64,000 nt of DNA from Boesenbergia rotunda (GCA_024364735.1 JAGFNQ010005229.1:490281-554280), one strand, 5' to 3'; positions 32,669 through 44,704 are shown, counted from the stretch's first letter. A program made the numbers and translations. Notes: a model not told the origin generated them from the sequence alone.

Positions 32669-35467
32669 TTATAGAGGCAATCATGCCCTAAATAAGAAAT
32701 TTCAATGATTGGCAGTTGTTTAAGTTTAAGCTAATACATTGGATTTAATATTGAGGTTTAGTGTGCAGTAATGCAAGAAGTCCAAGAATGGTCGGGGATC
32801 GGATTCTTGGCATGAAGGCCCAAAGATGAGTAAGATCCAGGCAAGAAGTCCAAGGGATGGTCGGGGACTGGACTCTTGGCAATGAAGACCCGGAGATGAG
32901 GAGGCTCCAAGCATGAAGTCCAGGAAACAAGAAGTTTCGCTGGCACAAGGTAATTAGATCAATTGAGAACAACGTAGGGATATTTAGGATTGAGAATCCT
33001 ACATCTAAGTGTATCACTCGATCAGACAATCGATTAGAAGGAGATTAATCGATTGGAAATCGATTAGAAGCAATTCTGTGCGAAAACAGAATGCTCCCTA
33101 ATCGATCAGTCAATCGATCCAGAAGCCATCAATTAATTGGCCGATCGATTGGGAGACATTCTGTGCAAAAACAGAAAGCCTTGTAATCGATTGGTGAATC
33201 GATTAGGAGCCATTCTGTGTGAAAACAGAATGCTCTCTAATCGATCAGTCAATCAATTTTGAATTCTTCAATCGATTGGTCGATCAATTGGGAGACATTC
33301 TGTGCGAAAACAGAAAGCTGTGTAATCGATTGGTTAATCGATTATGAGCCATTCTGTGCGAAAATAGAAATCTCCCTAATCGATTGGTCAATCAATTAGG
33401 GCACCTCTTAATCGATTGATTAATTGATTGGGACACATCCCTCGCTTGAACAGAAGGCTCCTGAATCGATTGCTGAATCGATTAAAGAGACTAATCGATC
33501 AATGCATGCTCCTAATCGATTAAAGTTCAAAATAGTGTAATCATAGTCGTTCATCCTGTAGGATCGAGAGAAACGATAGAGGGGGGTGAATATCGTAAAA
33601 CGTTCGGATTAGAGTTAGAGAAATTACGCAGCGGAAGTAATAAACACAAAACGCGAACACAAGATCTTTTACTTGGTTCGGAGTAGCAGTCGGCTCCTAC
33701 TCCAAGGCCCACGGTCGTTGACCGTTTACTGCGGGCAATTCTATATGTGCGTAAAATCAGTTTACAAAATATATTACAAGAATAGTACAGTAAACTTAAA
33801 AGTAGCTCTTTGTTACCGACGTCCAGTGTAGATTGTATTTTCGGAGCAGAGGGACGTCATCGGCGCTTGTATCTCGAGTCGGGAGGTTTCCGGAGCAGAG
33901 CGTGGGAGTAGAAGAGCGTGAATGCGTTGGAAAACTTGATTGTCCAAAGCCTTGGGGTCGAGGGCCTTTTTATAGCCCCTGGGGGCGCCCGGAACATTGG
34001 GGGCGCCCCCCTACGTGTCAACTGATCCGAGTTCCTCTCGGTCAGCTCTGATCCCTTCAAACTCGGGATCAGGCTTTGACGGGGGCGCCTGGGACGCTGG
34101 GGCGCCCGGGTTGACCGGGTCGACTCTTATCCGTTGGCTTCCGCTTCATTAGCTTGAACTGGGGGCGCCCAGGAGCAAGGGGGTGCCCCGCCCATAAGCT
34201 GTCGAAGCATTCACTTTCTCTACTTCTTTTTGTATTTACCTTGGGGGCGCCCGGGACACTCCGGGCGCCCTACTCAGCTTCTGCCTCACTCCTTTGAGGC
34301 TCTCTGAGCTGCAGACACTCGTTCCTTCGGTCCTGCATCCAGGGTTAGTCCAAAATAACATAGAGTAATAATATGTTAGATTTATACAGCCTTAGCTGTC
34401 TTGGTTCTGACTTTGGGTCTCCAAAATGGAGCCCTAGGTCAAACCGACGCCTACTGTTCCCTCGTCGGGGAACGCATCCTCACCTACTCCTCTCGGGAGA
34501 ATTTACTTGATGCCAACGGGCTCCTCCGGTTGGATTTTTGCCCAGCAGTCCTTCGCCAGGTGCCTAGCTGTCCTTCGCCAGGTCTTCAGTACCAAGCTGT
34601 CCTTCGCCTGGTGCCTAGCAGTCCTTCGCTAGGTCTTTGTATCCTGACATTCTTCGCCAGGTGCCTAGCAGTCCTTCGCTAGGGCTTTATTTCCTGGCAT
34701 TCCTTCGCCAGGTGCCTAGCAGTCCTTCGCTAGGGCTTTGTATCCTGGCATTCCTTCGCCAGGTGCCTAGCAGTCCTTCGCTAGGGCTTTGTATCCTGGC
34801 ATTCCTTCGCCAGGTGCCTAGCAGTCCTTCGCTAGGACTGTTCCTGCACACTTGAGTAACATATTAGATAAACATTTTACCTTAACTTTTGAACCCTTTT
34901 GCCATTATCAAAACACAGGTTCGACTTGGGTGCTTTCTGCACCAACACATCCGAGATTCGTACTGTTCAACGGCTATATGGTAATCGATTGGAGTTTTCA
35001 CCAATCGATTCGTGATGCCACAAAGAAGCAGAGAAGACCGTTAAAAGTAGGCGGCGAAGCAAAAAGAAAAAACACTGTTCCATTTGCAATTCTGATCAGC
35101 TGGGTGCTCAAGTTCTCTGCTCAAGCTTTCAACACCATCTTCAAGCAACCAAGGGAAGGAGAATTAAACCTAGATTGTAATATTTCTCTTCTTCTCCTTC
35201 ATGTTGTTCTTTTCGTGAAAACTTTCAAGGTTGTTGTAAAAGGGTTTCTCCACCTTCGGTGTTGTTCCGAGAAGGAGGTTTCTTAGTGAAATTTATGATC
35301 GCTGGTGTGGACCCTTAGATTAGTCACCTCAAGGAGGTGGAGATCAAGTAGATCAAAGTGTTAGTATTGTATTTGGAAGTTGTTGGCTTCTAGTTTCTGC
35401 TGTGAAGAAGAAAAACCAACTGAAGCGAGCTATTCAATGCCCCCCTTTAGCTCAACTGGTCCTAACA
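32669..35467 (+). mobile_element. 3' LTR of element C, split by a solo LTR
   Basis: Parts 32669-33556 and 34948-35467 together match the 5' LTR (22595-24047), including the ATCGAT array (33005-33510) and the right edge CCTAACA. Similarity is high but with many point changes, so the two LTRs have diverged for some time. The left edge reads 'attatagagg' and has lost a clear TG. Confidence 0.85.
33557..34947 (-). mobile_element. Solo LTR (1391 bp), type-1 relative
   Basis: Starts TGTAGGATCG, ends CACCAACA, and is flanked by the perfect target duplication CATCC (33552-33556 and 34948-34952). The uninterrupted sequence is seen in the 5' LTR of element C near 23525. Inside: TATA box TATAAAAAGG (33965-33974, minus), GGCGCC array (33982-34270) and the 50-bp minisatellite (34540-34835) with a changed stem, CCTGGC and GCCAGG around ATTCCTTC. 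It arose by insertion and LTR-LTR recombination after element C inserted. Confidence 0.93.
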
Positions 35468-37338
35468 TTAATGGCCCGGAGGCTCAGGTCATACTTCATA
35501 GCACATCCTATCGTGGTTCTCACCAATAGTCTACTCGGACGAGTCTTCACCAATCCGGAAGCGTCGGGTTGGCTAATCAAATGGGCGGCAGAGCTGAGCG
35601 AATACGGGATTGAGTACCAGCCTCGTACTGCCATCAAGTCACAAGCTCTTTCGGATTTCATGCTCGAAGTTGTTCCTTAGACAGAAGCTAAAGGAGTTTG
35701 GAAGATTTATGTTGATGGGTAGTCCAATAGCAAGCACAGCGTAGTCGGAGTGCTAATGGTTTCCTCCCGGGGAGATACATTGCATTTATCTATCCGACTC
35801 CACTTCCGAGCCACCAACAATAAAGCCAAGTACTAGGCGATCCTAGCAGGGTTACAAGCAACCAAGCACGTGAGAGCTACTCGAGTCATCCTACATTGGG
35901 ATTCCCAGCTCGTTGCCCAGCAAATAAAGGGTGACTTTGAAATAAAGTGCGAGCGTCTACAGAAGTATATAGCCATTTACGAGCAACTAAAATCCTCTTT
36001 CATAGAGATTATTCTGCAGAAGATTTCCCGAGTGGGCAATGTTAAGACGGGTGAGCTAGCCAAGTTGGCTAGCTCCATTTCCGCATGGAAGTTGGACGAG
36101 CCCAGTACCACCGAAGGGAGTGTGGCTCAAATCGAAGAAGAAGCTGAAGGTGTTATATTAACTGATTGGAGAGAACCATATGTGGAGTTCCTCCACAGTG
36201 AGAATACGTTGGCCGATGATTAAGGAGTCCGACTATTCCGCCGTCAGGCTTCCAGATTTACGCTAGTCAGAGATCAACTATACAAGAGAGCATTCGCCCG
36301 GCCATTACTCAAGTGTGTCGGGCTAGAGAAAGCCGACTACGTCATGCGAGAAGTCCACGAAGGCATCTGCAGGAGCCACATTGGGGGAAGATCCCGATCT
36401 AGGAAGATCATCCTAGCAGGATACTTTTGGCCAACATTGTAGGTCGATGCCCTCAAGTTCGTAGCTGGATGTGAGGCTTGTCAAAAACATCGACATATCA
36501 CTCACCGCCCGATGGAGCCGCTGCGAGTCTCCACAGTGTCTTACCCATATGATCAGTGGGGAATGGACATCGTGGGTCCCTTTCCAATCGGGCCTTAATA
36601 GAAGAAGTTCTTACTAGTCCTAGTGGACTATTTTTCCAAATGGGTGGAAGCTGAGCCCCTGACACACACCTCACAAGTTGGTGTCGGACAATGGTAGGCA
36701 GTTTTTTCGGTCGCAAACTCAAGGAATGGTGTGAAGGACTAGGCATTCGTCAGGCCTTCACTTCAGTCGCCTACCCCCAAGGCAATGGCCAAGCAGAAGT
36801 CGTCAACTGGGAGATCGTCAAGGGGCTCAGCATAAAGCTAGACCACATCAGAGGTAGCTGGGTAGAAGAGCTCCCAAGCATTCTATGGTCCTATTGCACA
36901 ACTCCCAGGGAAGGAACAGGGCAGAGCCCTTTCAATCTGGTGTATGGTGCGGAGGCGGTAATCCCGGTGGAGATCGGTGAAGAGTCAACTCGGCAGCAGC
37001 ACTACAACAAGGAGGAATATGATCGGGAGTGGTTGATCGACCTGGATCTTGTGTTAGAGGTACGAGACAAAGCGGCTACTCGTCTAGTAGCATACAGGCA
37101 GTGCATGCAATAAGCATACAACCGCCGAGTCATCGCTCAAACCTTTCAAGTCGGGGACAAGGCTTGGAAACAGCTCAAGCCAGTAGGCGAGCCCGTGAAA
37201 CTCGAGCCGCAATGGGGCGGACCCTACATCATCGTCAGAAAGTTAGTCAGAGGAAGCTACTATCTACAAGACGACAACGACAAGCAGATTGAGAGGCCAT
37301 GGCATGCCAATTATCTCCAACCATACCGCACCCGGTGA
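35468..37338 (+). pseudogene. Gypsy pol remnant: RNase H, second RNase H, integrase
   Basis: RT/RNase H end with LIKWAAELSEYGIEYQPR (35575-35640). Then an archaeal-type second RNase H with KIYVDG and 'FRATNNKAKY' (35700-35840), broken by TAG codons near 35678, 35719 and 35834. Integrase: zinc region with HEGICRSH and CEACQKH (36350-36495), catalytic MDIVGPFP (36560), then 'AFTSVAYPQGNGQAE' (36750-36795) and a C-terminal part with GDKAWKQLKP ending near 37338. Stops also occur near 36440 and 36597, and the frame shifts near 36690. Inactive. Confidence 0.85.
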
Positions 37339-37444
37339 GATTGGTGAGATACAATATGAGCTTGTTTATGTATTCCTGCTGTCTTGCAGTGTCATTCATA
37401 AAATAAACAAGATGTCTCAACATGATGAGCCAATACAATTGCCC

Positions 37445-38680
37445 TAAAATCCTACTACCTCGTGGTGCTGCGGATGCCCGAGGTGAGTAGGCTTGGTTGA
37501 GGTGCTACGGATGCCCGACCAAGAGCTGAAAAAACCCTACTGCCTCGTGGTGCTGCGAATGCCTGAGGTGAGTAGGCCTGGTCGAGGTGTTGTGGATGCC
37601 CGACCAAGAGCTGCACAAACCCTATTGTCTCGTGGTGCTACAGATACCCCAGGTGAGTAAGCATGGTAGAGGTGATGCGGATGCCCGACCAGGAGTTGCA
37701 CAATCCCTACTGTCTCGTGGTGTTGTGGATGCCTGAGGTGAGTAGGACTGGTCGAGGTGCTACGGATGCTCGAGATGAGTAGACCTGGTCGAGGTACTGC
37801 GGATGCTCGACCAAGAGCTGCATAAACCCTACTGCCTCGTGGTGCTGCGGATGCTTGAGGTGAGCAAGCCTAGTCGAGGTGCTACGGATGCCCGAATAGG
37901 AGCTACATAAACCCTATTGCCTCTTGGTGCTGCGGATGCCCGAGGTGAGTAAGCCTGGTTGAGGTGCTCCGGATGCCCGATTAGGACCTGCAAAAACCCT
38001 ACTACCTCATGATGTTGTGGATGCCTGAGGTGAGTAGGCATGGTCGAGGTGTTGCATATGCCCGACCAGGAGCTGAAAAAACCCTACTGCCTCGTGGTGC
38101 TAGGATGCCCGAGATGAGTAGGCTTGGTCGAGATGCTGCGGATGCCCGACTAGGAGCTAAAAAAATCCTACTGCCTCGTGGTGATTTGGATGCTCGAGGT
38201 GAGTAGGCATGGTTGAGGTGCTGCGGATGCCCAACCAGGAGCTGCACAAACCCTACTGCCTCATGGTGCTGCGGATGCCCGAGGTGAGTAGCCCTGGTTG
38301 AGGTGCTGTGGATCCCCGACCAGGAGCTGCCCAAACCCTACTGTCTCGTGGTGCTACGGATGCCTGAGGTGAGTAGGCCTGGTCGAGGTGCTGCGGATGC
38401 CCGACCAGAAGCTGCCCAAACCCTACTGCCTCGTGGTGCTGCGGATGCTCAAGGTGAGTAGGCCTAATCGTGGTACTGCGGATGCCCGACTAGGAGCTGC
38501 AAAAACCCCTACTACCTCGTGGTGATGCGGATGCCCGAGGTGAGTAGGCCCAAGTGGTTGCCCACGTAAATTCTTAACCACACGCTTGTGCCTCACCTCT
38601 CCTGAGGGTAGGCCTGTCGTGTGCCCACGTAAATTCTTAACCACACGCTTATGCCTCACCTCTCCTGAGCGTAGGCCTAT
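37445..38680. repeat. Tandem repeats in the 3' region of the gypsy element
   Basis: Up to 38545, about twelve degenerate units of roughly 90 bp, each with 'ccctactgcctcgtggtgct' followed by 'gcggatgcccgaggtgagta'. From 38555 a second unit of about 60 bp ('cacgtaaattcttaaccaca') occurs twice. Tandem repeats between integrase and 3' LTR are typical of Tat elements and can seed satellites. Open frames here come from the repeat and are not genes. Confidence 0.85.
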
Positions 38681-38882
38681 CGTGTCTAGGAGGGCCCACA
38701 TAGGTAAGGTGGCAAAAGAGTGTACACAACAAAAAGACAACGATATGTTAATGATGAATGAAATTCATTCACTAACAATCAATCAAAAAACCAAAGTACA
38801 AGAAGGGGAGTTGAGCCATTTCGGCCACATTTCCTTCCTCTCAGTAGGGGACTCTTCACGAGTCTTAAAAATATGAGGGGAC
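38681..38882 (+). mobile_element. Gypsy interior just left of element D
   Basis: Noncoding stretch ending in 'gaggggac' at the insertion point of element D. It resumes to the right at about 44705 with 'agggacaggg'. No gene seen. Confidence 0.5.
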
Positions 38883-39844
38883 TGTTGGGACCTTGTCGTT
38901 TAGCTAGAGGGGGTGAATAGCTACTTTTCGATTTTCTTCCTACACGTGTTAGCAAGCGCAAGCGGAAAACATAAACAAAAACCTAAAACAATGCTAACAC
39001 AAATCGTTTACGTGGTTCGGAGATGATACTTCTACTCCTCGGTTGTCCATAAGATGGACGATCCCGATCCGTCGGTGGATGAGTCCCTGGAAGACCTCCG
39101 ACTAGCTCATGTCCCTTCTTGTGGGTGGAGAAACCTAGCCACAATCCCTTGACCACTTCTGAGCACTTATAGGCTACTAACAAGATTTACCCAAGCTTGT
39201 TTCGCCAACTCTTCCCTAGCCAAACCGAGCTCTCTTAAATAGAGCTCAAAGCAGAAAAGAGTCGTTACCAGTCGACTGGTCCACTTGAATTCGAACGTTA
39301 CAAATCGACGCTTCACATTCTAGTCGGCATCAGTCGACTGATCACAGGATCAGTCGACTGATCTTTCTGTACACTTCATCAGTCGACTGATCCAAGCATC
39401 AGTCGACTGGTTCACCCCTAAACCTAGGGTTTCCCTTCCTGAGTACAATTCTCTCAGCACTCGGACCCTCACGACTCAGCTGACCCTTCATCCAGCATCC
39501 TTGATCTGTTGCCTTCAAGCCTTCTTTGACTTTGGCTCTCGTCCCTCGGATGCATGCAAGCCCATGGCTCGTGTCCCCATGTCATCATTTGCGTATGCCT
39601 CAAAGTGTGCTTCCCTCGGCTCATCGTTCCTGCTTTGTCCATGGCCCCTCGGATACATGCAAGCCCATGGCTCGTCTCCCCATGCCATCCTTCACCAGTC
39701 TCAAAGCCGTCCAGCTAAGTCCATGTACATCCTGCAAACCTGCACACTCAAATACACACATCAAACACAAGAGTGAATCTAACTTAAACCTTTTGCCCAA
39801 ACATCAAAACACATGGTCATTCTGGACCATAGATTACCCCAACA
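38883..39844 (-). mobile_element. 3' LTR of element D
   Basis: 962 bp. On the minus strand a GTCGAC array (39265-39415) precedes a TATA-like TATTTAAG (39234-39241). The best inverted repeat is at 39331-39360: 13-nt arms CAGTCGACTGATC and GATCAGTCGACTG around ACAG. In the distal part a 'ccctcggatgcatgcaagcccatggctcgt' type segment occurs twice (about 39543 and 39645). Confidence 0.88.
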
Positions 39845-41085
39845 ATCTCCCCCTTTTTGATGTTTGGTAATACGTTTAAGTTAGAGAAAACAAGTAGCAA
39901 ATACAATTCTAACAAACATTTGGACTTGCATTGCCAAGGCTTCACCTTGAACTTATATCGCCAATGTATATGCAATGCAAACATACATGGATCCTATCAC
40001 ACGGCATCCTCACACCTAACCTTCCTAAGAGTTAGGATTTTTACCAAACCAGGCTTTTTAAAACCTCTCCAAGGCTCCCCCTACATTGCACTCACAAAGA
40101 CTTTTTAATAACCTCTTCAAGGCTCCCCCTTCGCCACCAAATGAGCAACACTGCTTCCCCTTTATCTAAGCTCCCCCTTGACCTAGGATTTCTTGCAAAG
40201 ACATGTTTGGTTTCCCACTTAAACCCAACACTTCTCCCCCTTTTCCATACATCAAAAGGACTCCAACAATTTCCGTTTTATTATATCCTTTAACCTCTAA
40301 TGATCATCAACAAAGTGTATTAACCCCCATAAGATTATACACTTGTTTTACACCATCACAACACTTTCCAATTGCTGAAAAACAGTTTCAGCCTTCATCA
40401 GTTGACTGAGACAGTTACCAGTCGACTGATCCCCATCGAAAAATCATACAGTAGCTAGTCTCTCTTCGACAGCACTGTTATCAGTCGACTGCCCCTGAAC
40501 CAATCGATTGGTGCCCTGAAAACTCTATTTTTAGCATTTCTGACCTAATTTCAGAAATACACCAGAAATTTCATAAATCTTCAAAAATTTCCAAATTTGT
40601 GGACAGGTTTGTAGTACCCGTATCTACTTGGGAAAAATATATTCACACATGTATCTATTACCAATCCCAAGATTGACACAAAACTCAACACTATCTAAAT
40701 GGTTCAATTGAACCTTGACCTAAAGTCCTAGTTTTGATCTCTTCTTGATGTATCTTCTCATACCCAACCAAAATGTATCACTAGCATTAATTTATATGAC
40801 ATCTACACATTGAAAATCAATTTTCATGCAATATGGTTCCATTATCATATTTTCATGCATGAAACTCACTTTTGATGTGCCAAATTTCTAGGATTAAGAT
40901 TCAAATTTGTCTCCAAATCCTTTGGCACATTCCACAACTCATCTAGACTTCCAGAAGAAATCCTCCTGAGATCTATTGACCATGGACCCTATCTTGACTC
41001 CTAGTGCTCCCCCTTGAGCTCTTAGCCTTGGTCACCTCCCTAGGTGACTTATCTATAATTTCAAAGCCACATCGGCGTACCTCCG
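39845..41085 (-). mobile_element. Element D 3' interior, noncoding
   Basis: Starts with the polypurine tract (minus ATCAAAAAGGGGGAGAT). Several 'gctccccct' repeats follow at 40069-40250. GTCGAC/TCGACTG motifs recur at 40395-40510, the position where A, B and C have the ORF2 promoter array, but no ORF2 follows here. No coding frame is credible. Confidence 0.6.
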
Positions 41086-43640
41086 GTACTTATTGACCTA
41101 CAACCCTAACATTCTTAACTTTGAACACCTTGTCCTTGGTTAAATTCCTCTTCTTCCCTTTAAATGGTTTTCCCTTGCCATTTTTGGCCTTTCCTTTGCT
41201 ATAGTCATATGGCATCCTTACATATGACTTTTCCATAGCATTTGATCTCATAGATCGGTATCCTAGACCCGATCTATCATTGTTGGGGTTTTGACTACCT
41301 GACACCATGCCTAAATCCTTAGATCCACTAATGAATCTCTCTAGAGTTTTCTCTAATTTGTTAAGCTTTGCCCTCAAACTTGATTTTCCCTCTCTAGGTT
41401 TTTAACCTTAGCATCGCCATGTCCATCTTGGACATTTCTAGATCTACCCATTTGTCTAGGCGTGTGTCTCCATTTCTTTGGATTAATGTCTTGGTCCTTA
41501 GGTCTAAAAATTCTAGGTTTATCATAAAACATGAATTCTCTAGGATTTTAATATACAACATTAACCCTATTTTTATCATATTATCTAAAACCAAAATTAT
41601 GCATAGGTAAATAATTCTCATTATTTCTAGCACGCGTGGAGGAATTTGAAAAATGCTTAAAGTTAGGAATTACCTCCCTTACTTGTTTGGACCTTGTTGT
41701 TTAGCTAGAGGGGGGGTGAATAGCTTCTTTTCGATTTTTCTTCCTACAAGGGTTAGCAAGCGCAAGCGGAAATCTCAAATCTAAACTAAACAATGATAAC
41801 ACATCACCTTTACATGGTTCGGAGATGAAACTCCTACTCCACGGCTGCCCGTAAGGTGGACGATCCCGATCCTTTAGTGGATGACTCCCCGGAACACCTC
41901 CGGCTAGCTCTTGTCGCTCCTTATGGGTGGAGAAACCTCGCCACAATCCTTTGACAATGTCTGAGCACTTATAGGCTACTAACAGGCTTTGACCAAGCTT
42001 GTTTCGCCAAGGAAAAACAGTCAAAAATGAGCCCTCTTAAATAGTGCTCGATACTGTTTTGACCATTACCAGTCGACTGCCCCTGGGACAGTCAACTGGT
42101 CCTCGCGAATTCGAATGTCATAGCCTGACGATTCACCGGCACCAGTCGACTGCATTAGTCGACTGATGCTTCCCTTCCCAAGTACAATTCTCTCAGCACT
42201 CGAACCCTAGGATTTCCCTTCCCGAGTACAGTTCTCTCAGCACTCGAATCCTCACGACTTAGCTGACTCTTCATCCTGCAGCCTCGATCTATTACCTTCA
42301 AGCCCTCTTTGACTTTGGCTCTCGTCCCTCGGATGCATGTAAGCCCGCGGCTCATCCCCTCATGCCATCCTTCGCATATGCCTCGAAGTCAGCTTCCCTC
42401 GGCTCATCGTCCCTACTCTAGCAACCTTGACCTGTTGCCTTCAAGCCCTCTTCGACTTTGTCTCTAGTCCCTCGGATGCATGCACGCCCAAGGCTCGTCT
42501 CCCATGTCATCCTTCACGTATGCCTCAAAGTCCGCTTCTCTCGGCTCATCATCCCTGCTTTGTTCACGGCCCCTCGGATGCATACAAGCCCACCACTCGT
42601 CTCCCCATGCCATCCTTCACTGGTCTCGAAGTTGTCCAGCTAAGTCCATGTTATCCTGCAAACCTGCACACTCAAATACACACATCAAACACAAGGGTGA
42701 ACCTAACTTAAACTCTTTGCTCAAACATCAAAACACATGGGTACTCCGGACCATAGATTGCCCCAACATTACCCGTGTAGCTTCCCCTTGATGTGAGCTT
42801 CTCTTCTTCTCCTTCTTCTCCCAGTTCCTCAAATGCTTTAATTTATTGAATCTCCTTTCCTTGAGCATTTGGCGTGGTAGTGCCATAACTCACCACACGT
42901 ATAACACCTAATGTTCTTCTTCTCCTTCTTTTCCCTACAACCCATGTTAGATTTTAAATAAATTGACTTGGGTTTAGGGTTTACCTCCTTTTTACCTAAC
43001 GGGCACTTGTCCTTGTAGTGTCCCTTCTTGTTGCACCCAAAGCAAATAATGTGGTCCTTTGACTTTGCTTTGGTGGAGGTGGATGCTTCTTCTTGCTCCG
43101 GTACCGAGGATGGTCTCTCCTCCCCCTCAATCCTTGAAGTGGAGACCTCTTTTTCTTCCTTTGATGAAGTGGATGGTTCTTCAAATTCTTATGCCACTTC
43201 ACTTGAGGATATGGATGAATCTTTTTCTTCTTTCTCCTCCTCTTCGAATGTTGAGTTTCTTTCCTCGTCCGATTGGTCTTTCTCCTCTTCTTGGACCATT
43301 AAGCCCATCTCATTGGACTCTTCTTCTTCCTCTACTTGTGTAGGCTTTTCATGAAGCGCTCATCTTGCTCTATAGTTCATGTGCATTTTTGTATTCACCT
43401 ACATGGCTAATCACATCATTAGGCAAAACATTAATTAGAATTGACATTACCTTATCATTTGCCTTTGATTGCGTTGTTCCTCCTTATTCCAATATCGTGG
43501 TCGGAGCTTTTTCCCGTATATATCTTTTGGAGCTTCAAATGGCTCTTCTAGCGCGATCATGAAATTTCAATCCATGCCAAACCATGTCTTTATCCGCATC
43601 CTCCAATACTCGAAACTCTCGCGGTCGTAGGGAGGTGGAA
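41086..43640 (-). pseudogene. Gag remnant of element D with two zinc knuckles
   Basis: Minus-strand pieces. The C-terminal part (41377-41090) has 'LERFISGSKDLGM' and 'RSGLGYRSM', matching the A and B gag tails. Zinc knuckles lie at about 43004-43045 (C-FG-C-NKKG-H-YKDK-C) and about 42864-42905 (C-YT-C-GELW-H-YHAK-C), both with all four ligands but in separate frames. The gag is split by the solo LTR at 41694-42768. Two knuckles contrast with the single one in A, B and C. Confidence 0.7.
41694..42768 (-). mobile_element. Solo LTR of the D family inside the gag of element D
   Basis: 1075 bp, TGTTTGGACC to CCCCAACA. Flanks TTACT (41689-41693) and TTACC (42769-42773) look like a target duplication with one change. 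It is longer than the 961-bp LTRs because a segment of about 125 bp ('gcatg..agcccg' block near 42280-42420) is duplicated at 42420-42540. It inserted after element D and lost its interior by recombination. Confidence 0.8.
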
Positions 43641-43743
43641 CATTGATATCGTCCCCTAATCATTCTTCAATCGTCATTTCCTCTAGCTTTTTGCTCTCTC
43701 AGCGGGTAGTCAGTAGACGAGCGAACTTCGCTCCGATACCACT

Positions 43744-44704
43744 TGTTGGGACCTTGTCATTTAGCTAGAGGGGGTGAATAGCTACTTTTTGATTTTCTTC
43801 CTACACGTGTTAGCAAGCACAAGCGAAAAACATAAACAAAAACCTAAAACAATGCTAACACAAACCGTTTACGTGATTCGGAGATGATACTCCTACTCCA
43901 CGGCTGTCCGTAAGGTGGACGATCCCGATCCGTCGGTGGATGAGTCTCCGGAAGACCTCCGGCTAGCTCTTGTCGCTCCTTGTGGGTGGAGAAACCTCGC
44001 TACAATCCCTTGACCACTTCTGAGCACTTGTAGGCTACTAACAGGCTTTACCCAAGCTTGTTTAGCCAACTCTTTCCCAGCCAAATCGAGCTCTCTTAAA
44101 TAGAGCTCATAGCTGAAAAGAGTCATTACCAGTCGACTGGTCCACTTGAATTCGAACGTTACAAACCGACGCTTCGCATTCTAGTCGGCATCAGTCGACT
44201 AATCACAGGATCAGTCGATTGATATTTCTGTACACTTCATCAATCGACTGATCCAAGCATCAGTCGACTGGTCCACCCCTAAACCTAGTGTTTCCCTTCC
44301 CGAGTATAATTCTCTCAGCACTCGGACCCTCATGACTCAGCTGACCCTTCATCCAGCAGCCTTGACCTGTTGTCTTCAAGCCTTCTTCGACTTTGGCTCT
44401 CGTCCCTTGGATGCATGTAAGCCCACGACTCATCTCCCCATGCCATCCTTCGCGTATGCCTCGAAGTGCGCTTTCCTCGGCTCATCGTTCCTGCTTTGTC
44501 CATGGTCCCTCGGATGCATGCAAGCCCATGGCTCGTCTCCCATGCCATCCTTCACCGGTCCAGAAGCCGTCCAGCTAAGTCTATGTGTATCCTGCAAATC
44601 TGCACACTCAAATATACACATCAAATACAAGGGTGAACCTAACTTAAATCCTTTGCCCAAACATCAAAACACATGGTCACTCCGGACCATAGATTGCCCC
44701 AACA
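43744..44704 (-). mobile_element. 5' LTR of element D
   Basis: 961 bp, next to the primer site 43730-43741. TATA-like TATTTAAG at 44095-44102 on the minus strand, with GTCGAC palindromes upstream (44128-44275). Compared with the 3' LTR, several palindromes carry single changes (gtcgattgat for gtcgactgat). Confidence 0.88.

Larger units (their letters stand above)
22595..35467 (+). mobile_element. Element C: plus-strand copia retrotransposon with gag, pol and ORF2
   Basis: 5' LTR 22595-24047, primer site 24050-24061, gag, pol, internal promoter, ORF2, polypurine tract at 32656-32668, 3' LTR ending at 35467. All genes are broken. It contains two later insertions, a TRIM and a solo LTR. No matching target duplication was found: flanks are 'ttgctc' and 'ttaatg', so one or both ends may have been rearranged. 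It is the only copia unit here with a recognisable pol. Confidence 0.85.
38883..44704 (-). mobile_element. Element D: minus-strand copia-type element with gag only
   Basis: 3' LTR 38883-39844 and 5' LTR 43744-44704 (962 and 961 bp, TGTTGGGACC to CCCCAACA). Polypurine tract next to 39845 and primer site at 43730-43741 (one base changed: gctccgatacca). Gag pieces lie inside and no pol or ORF2 is seen. A GTCGAC palindrome array precedes the LTR TATA box. The flanks share GGGAC (38878-38882 and 44706-44710), but the right copy is one base away from the LTR edge, so the target duplication is tentative. Confidence 0.85.

Noticed and set aside
37029..38740. Several frames of 60-110 codons on both strands
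   Set aside because: They track the 90-bp tandem repeat of the gypsy element and shift with it.
39501..39870. Frames over 'cctcggatgcatgcaagccca' repeats in D LTRs (also at 42427-42791 and 44332-44727)
   Set aside because: Part of the LTR sequence, present in all three D-family LTRs with frame changes.
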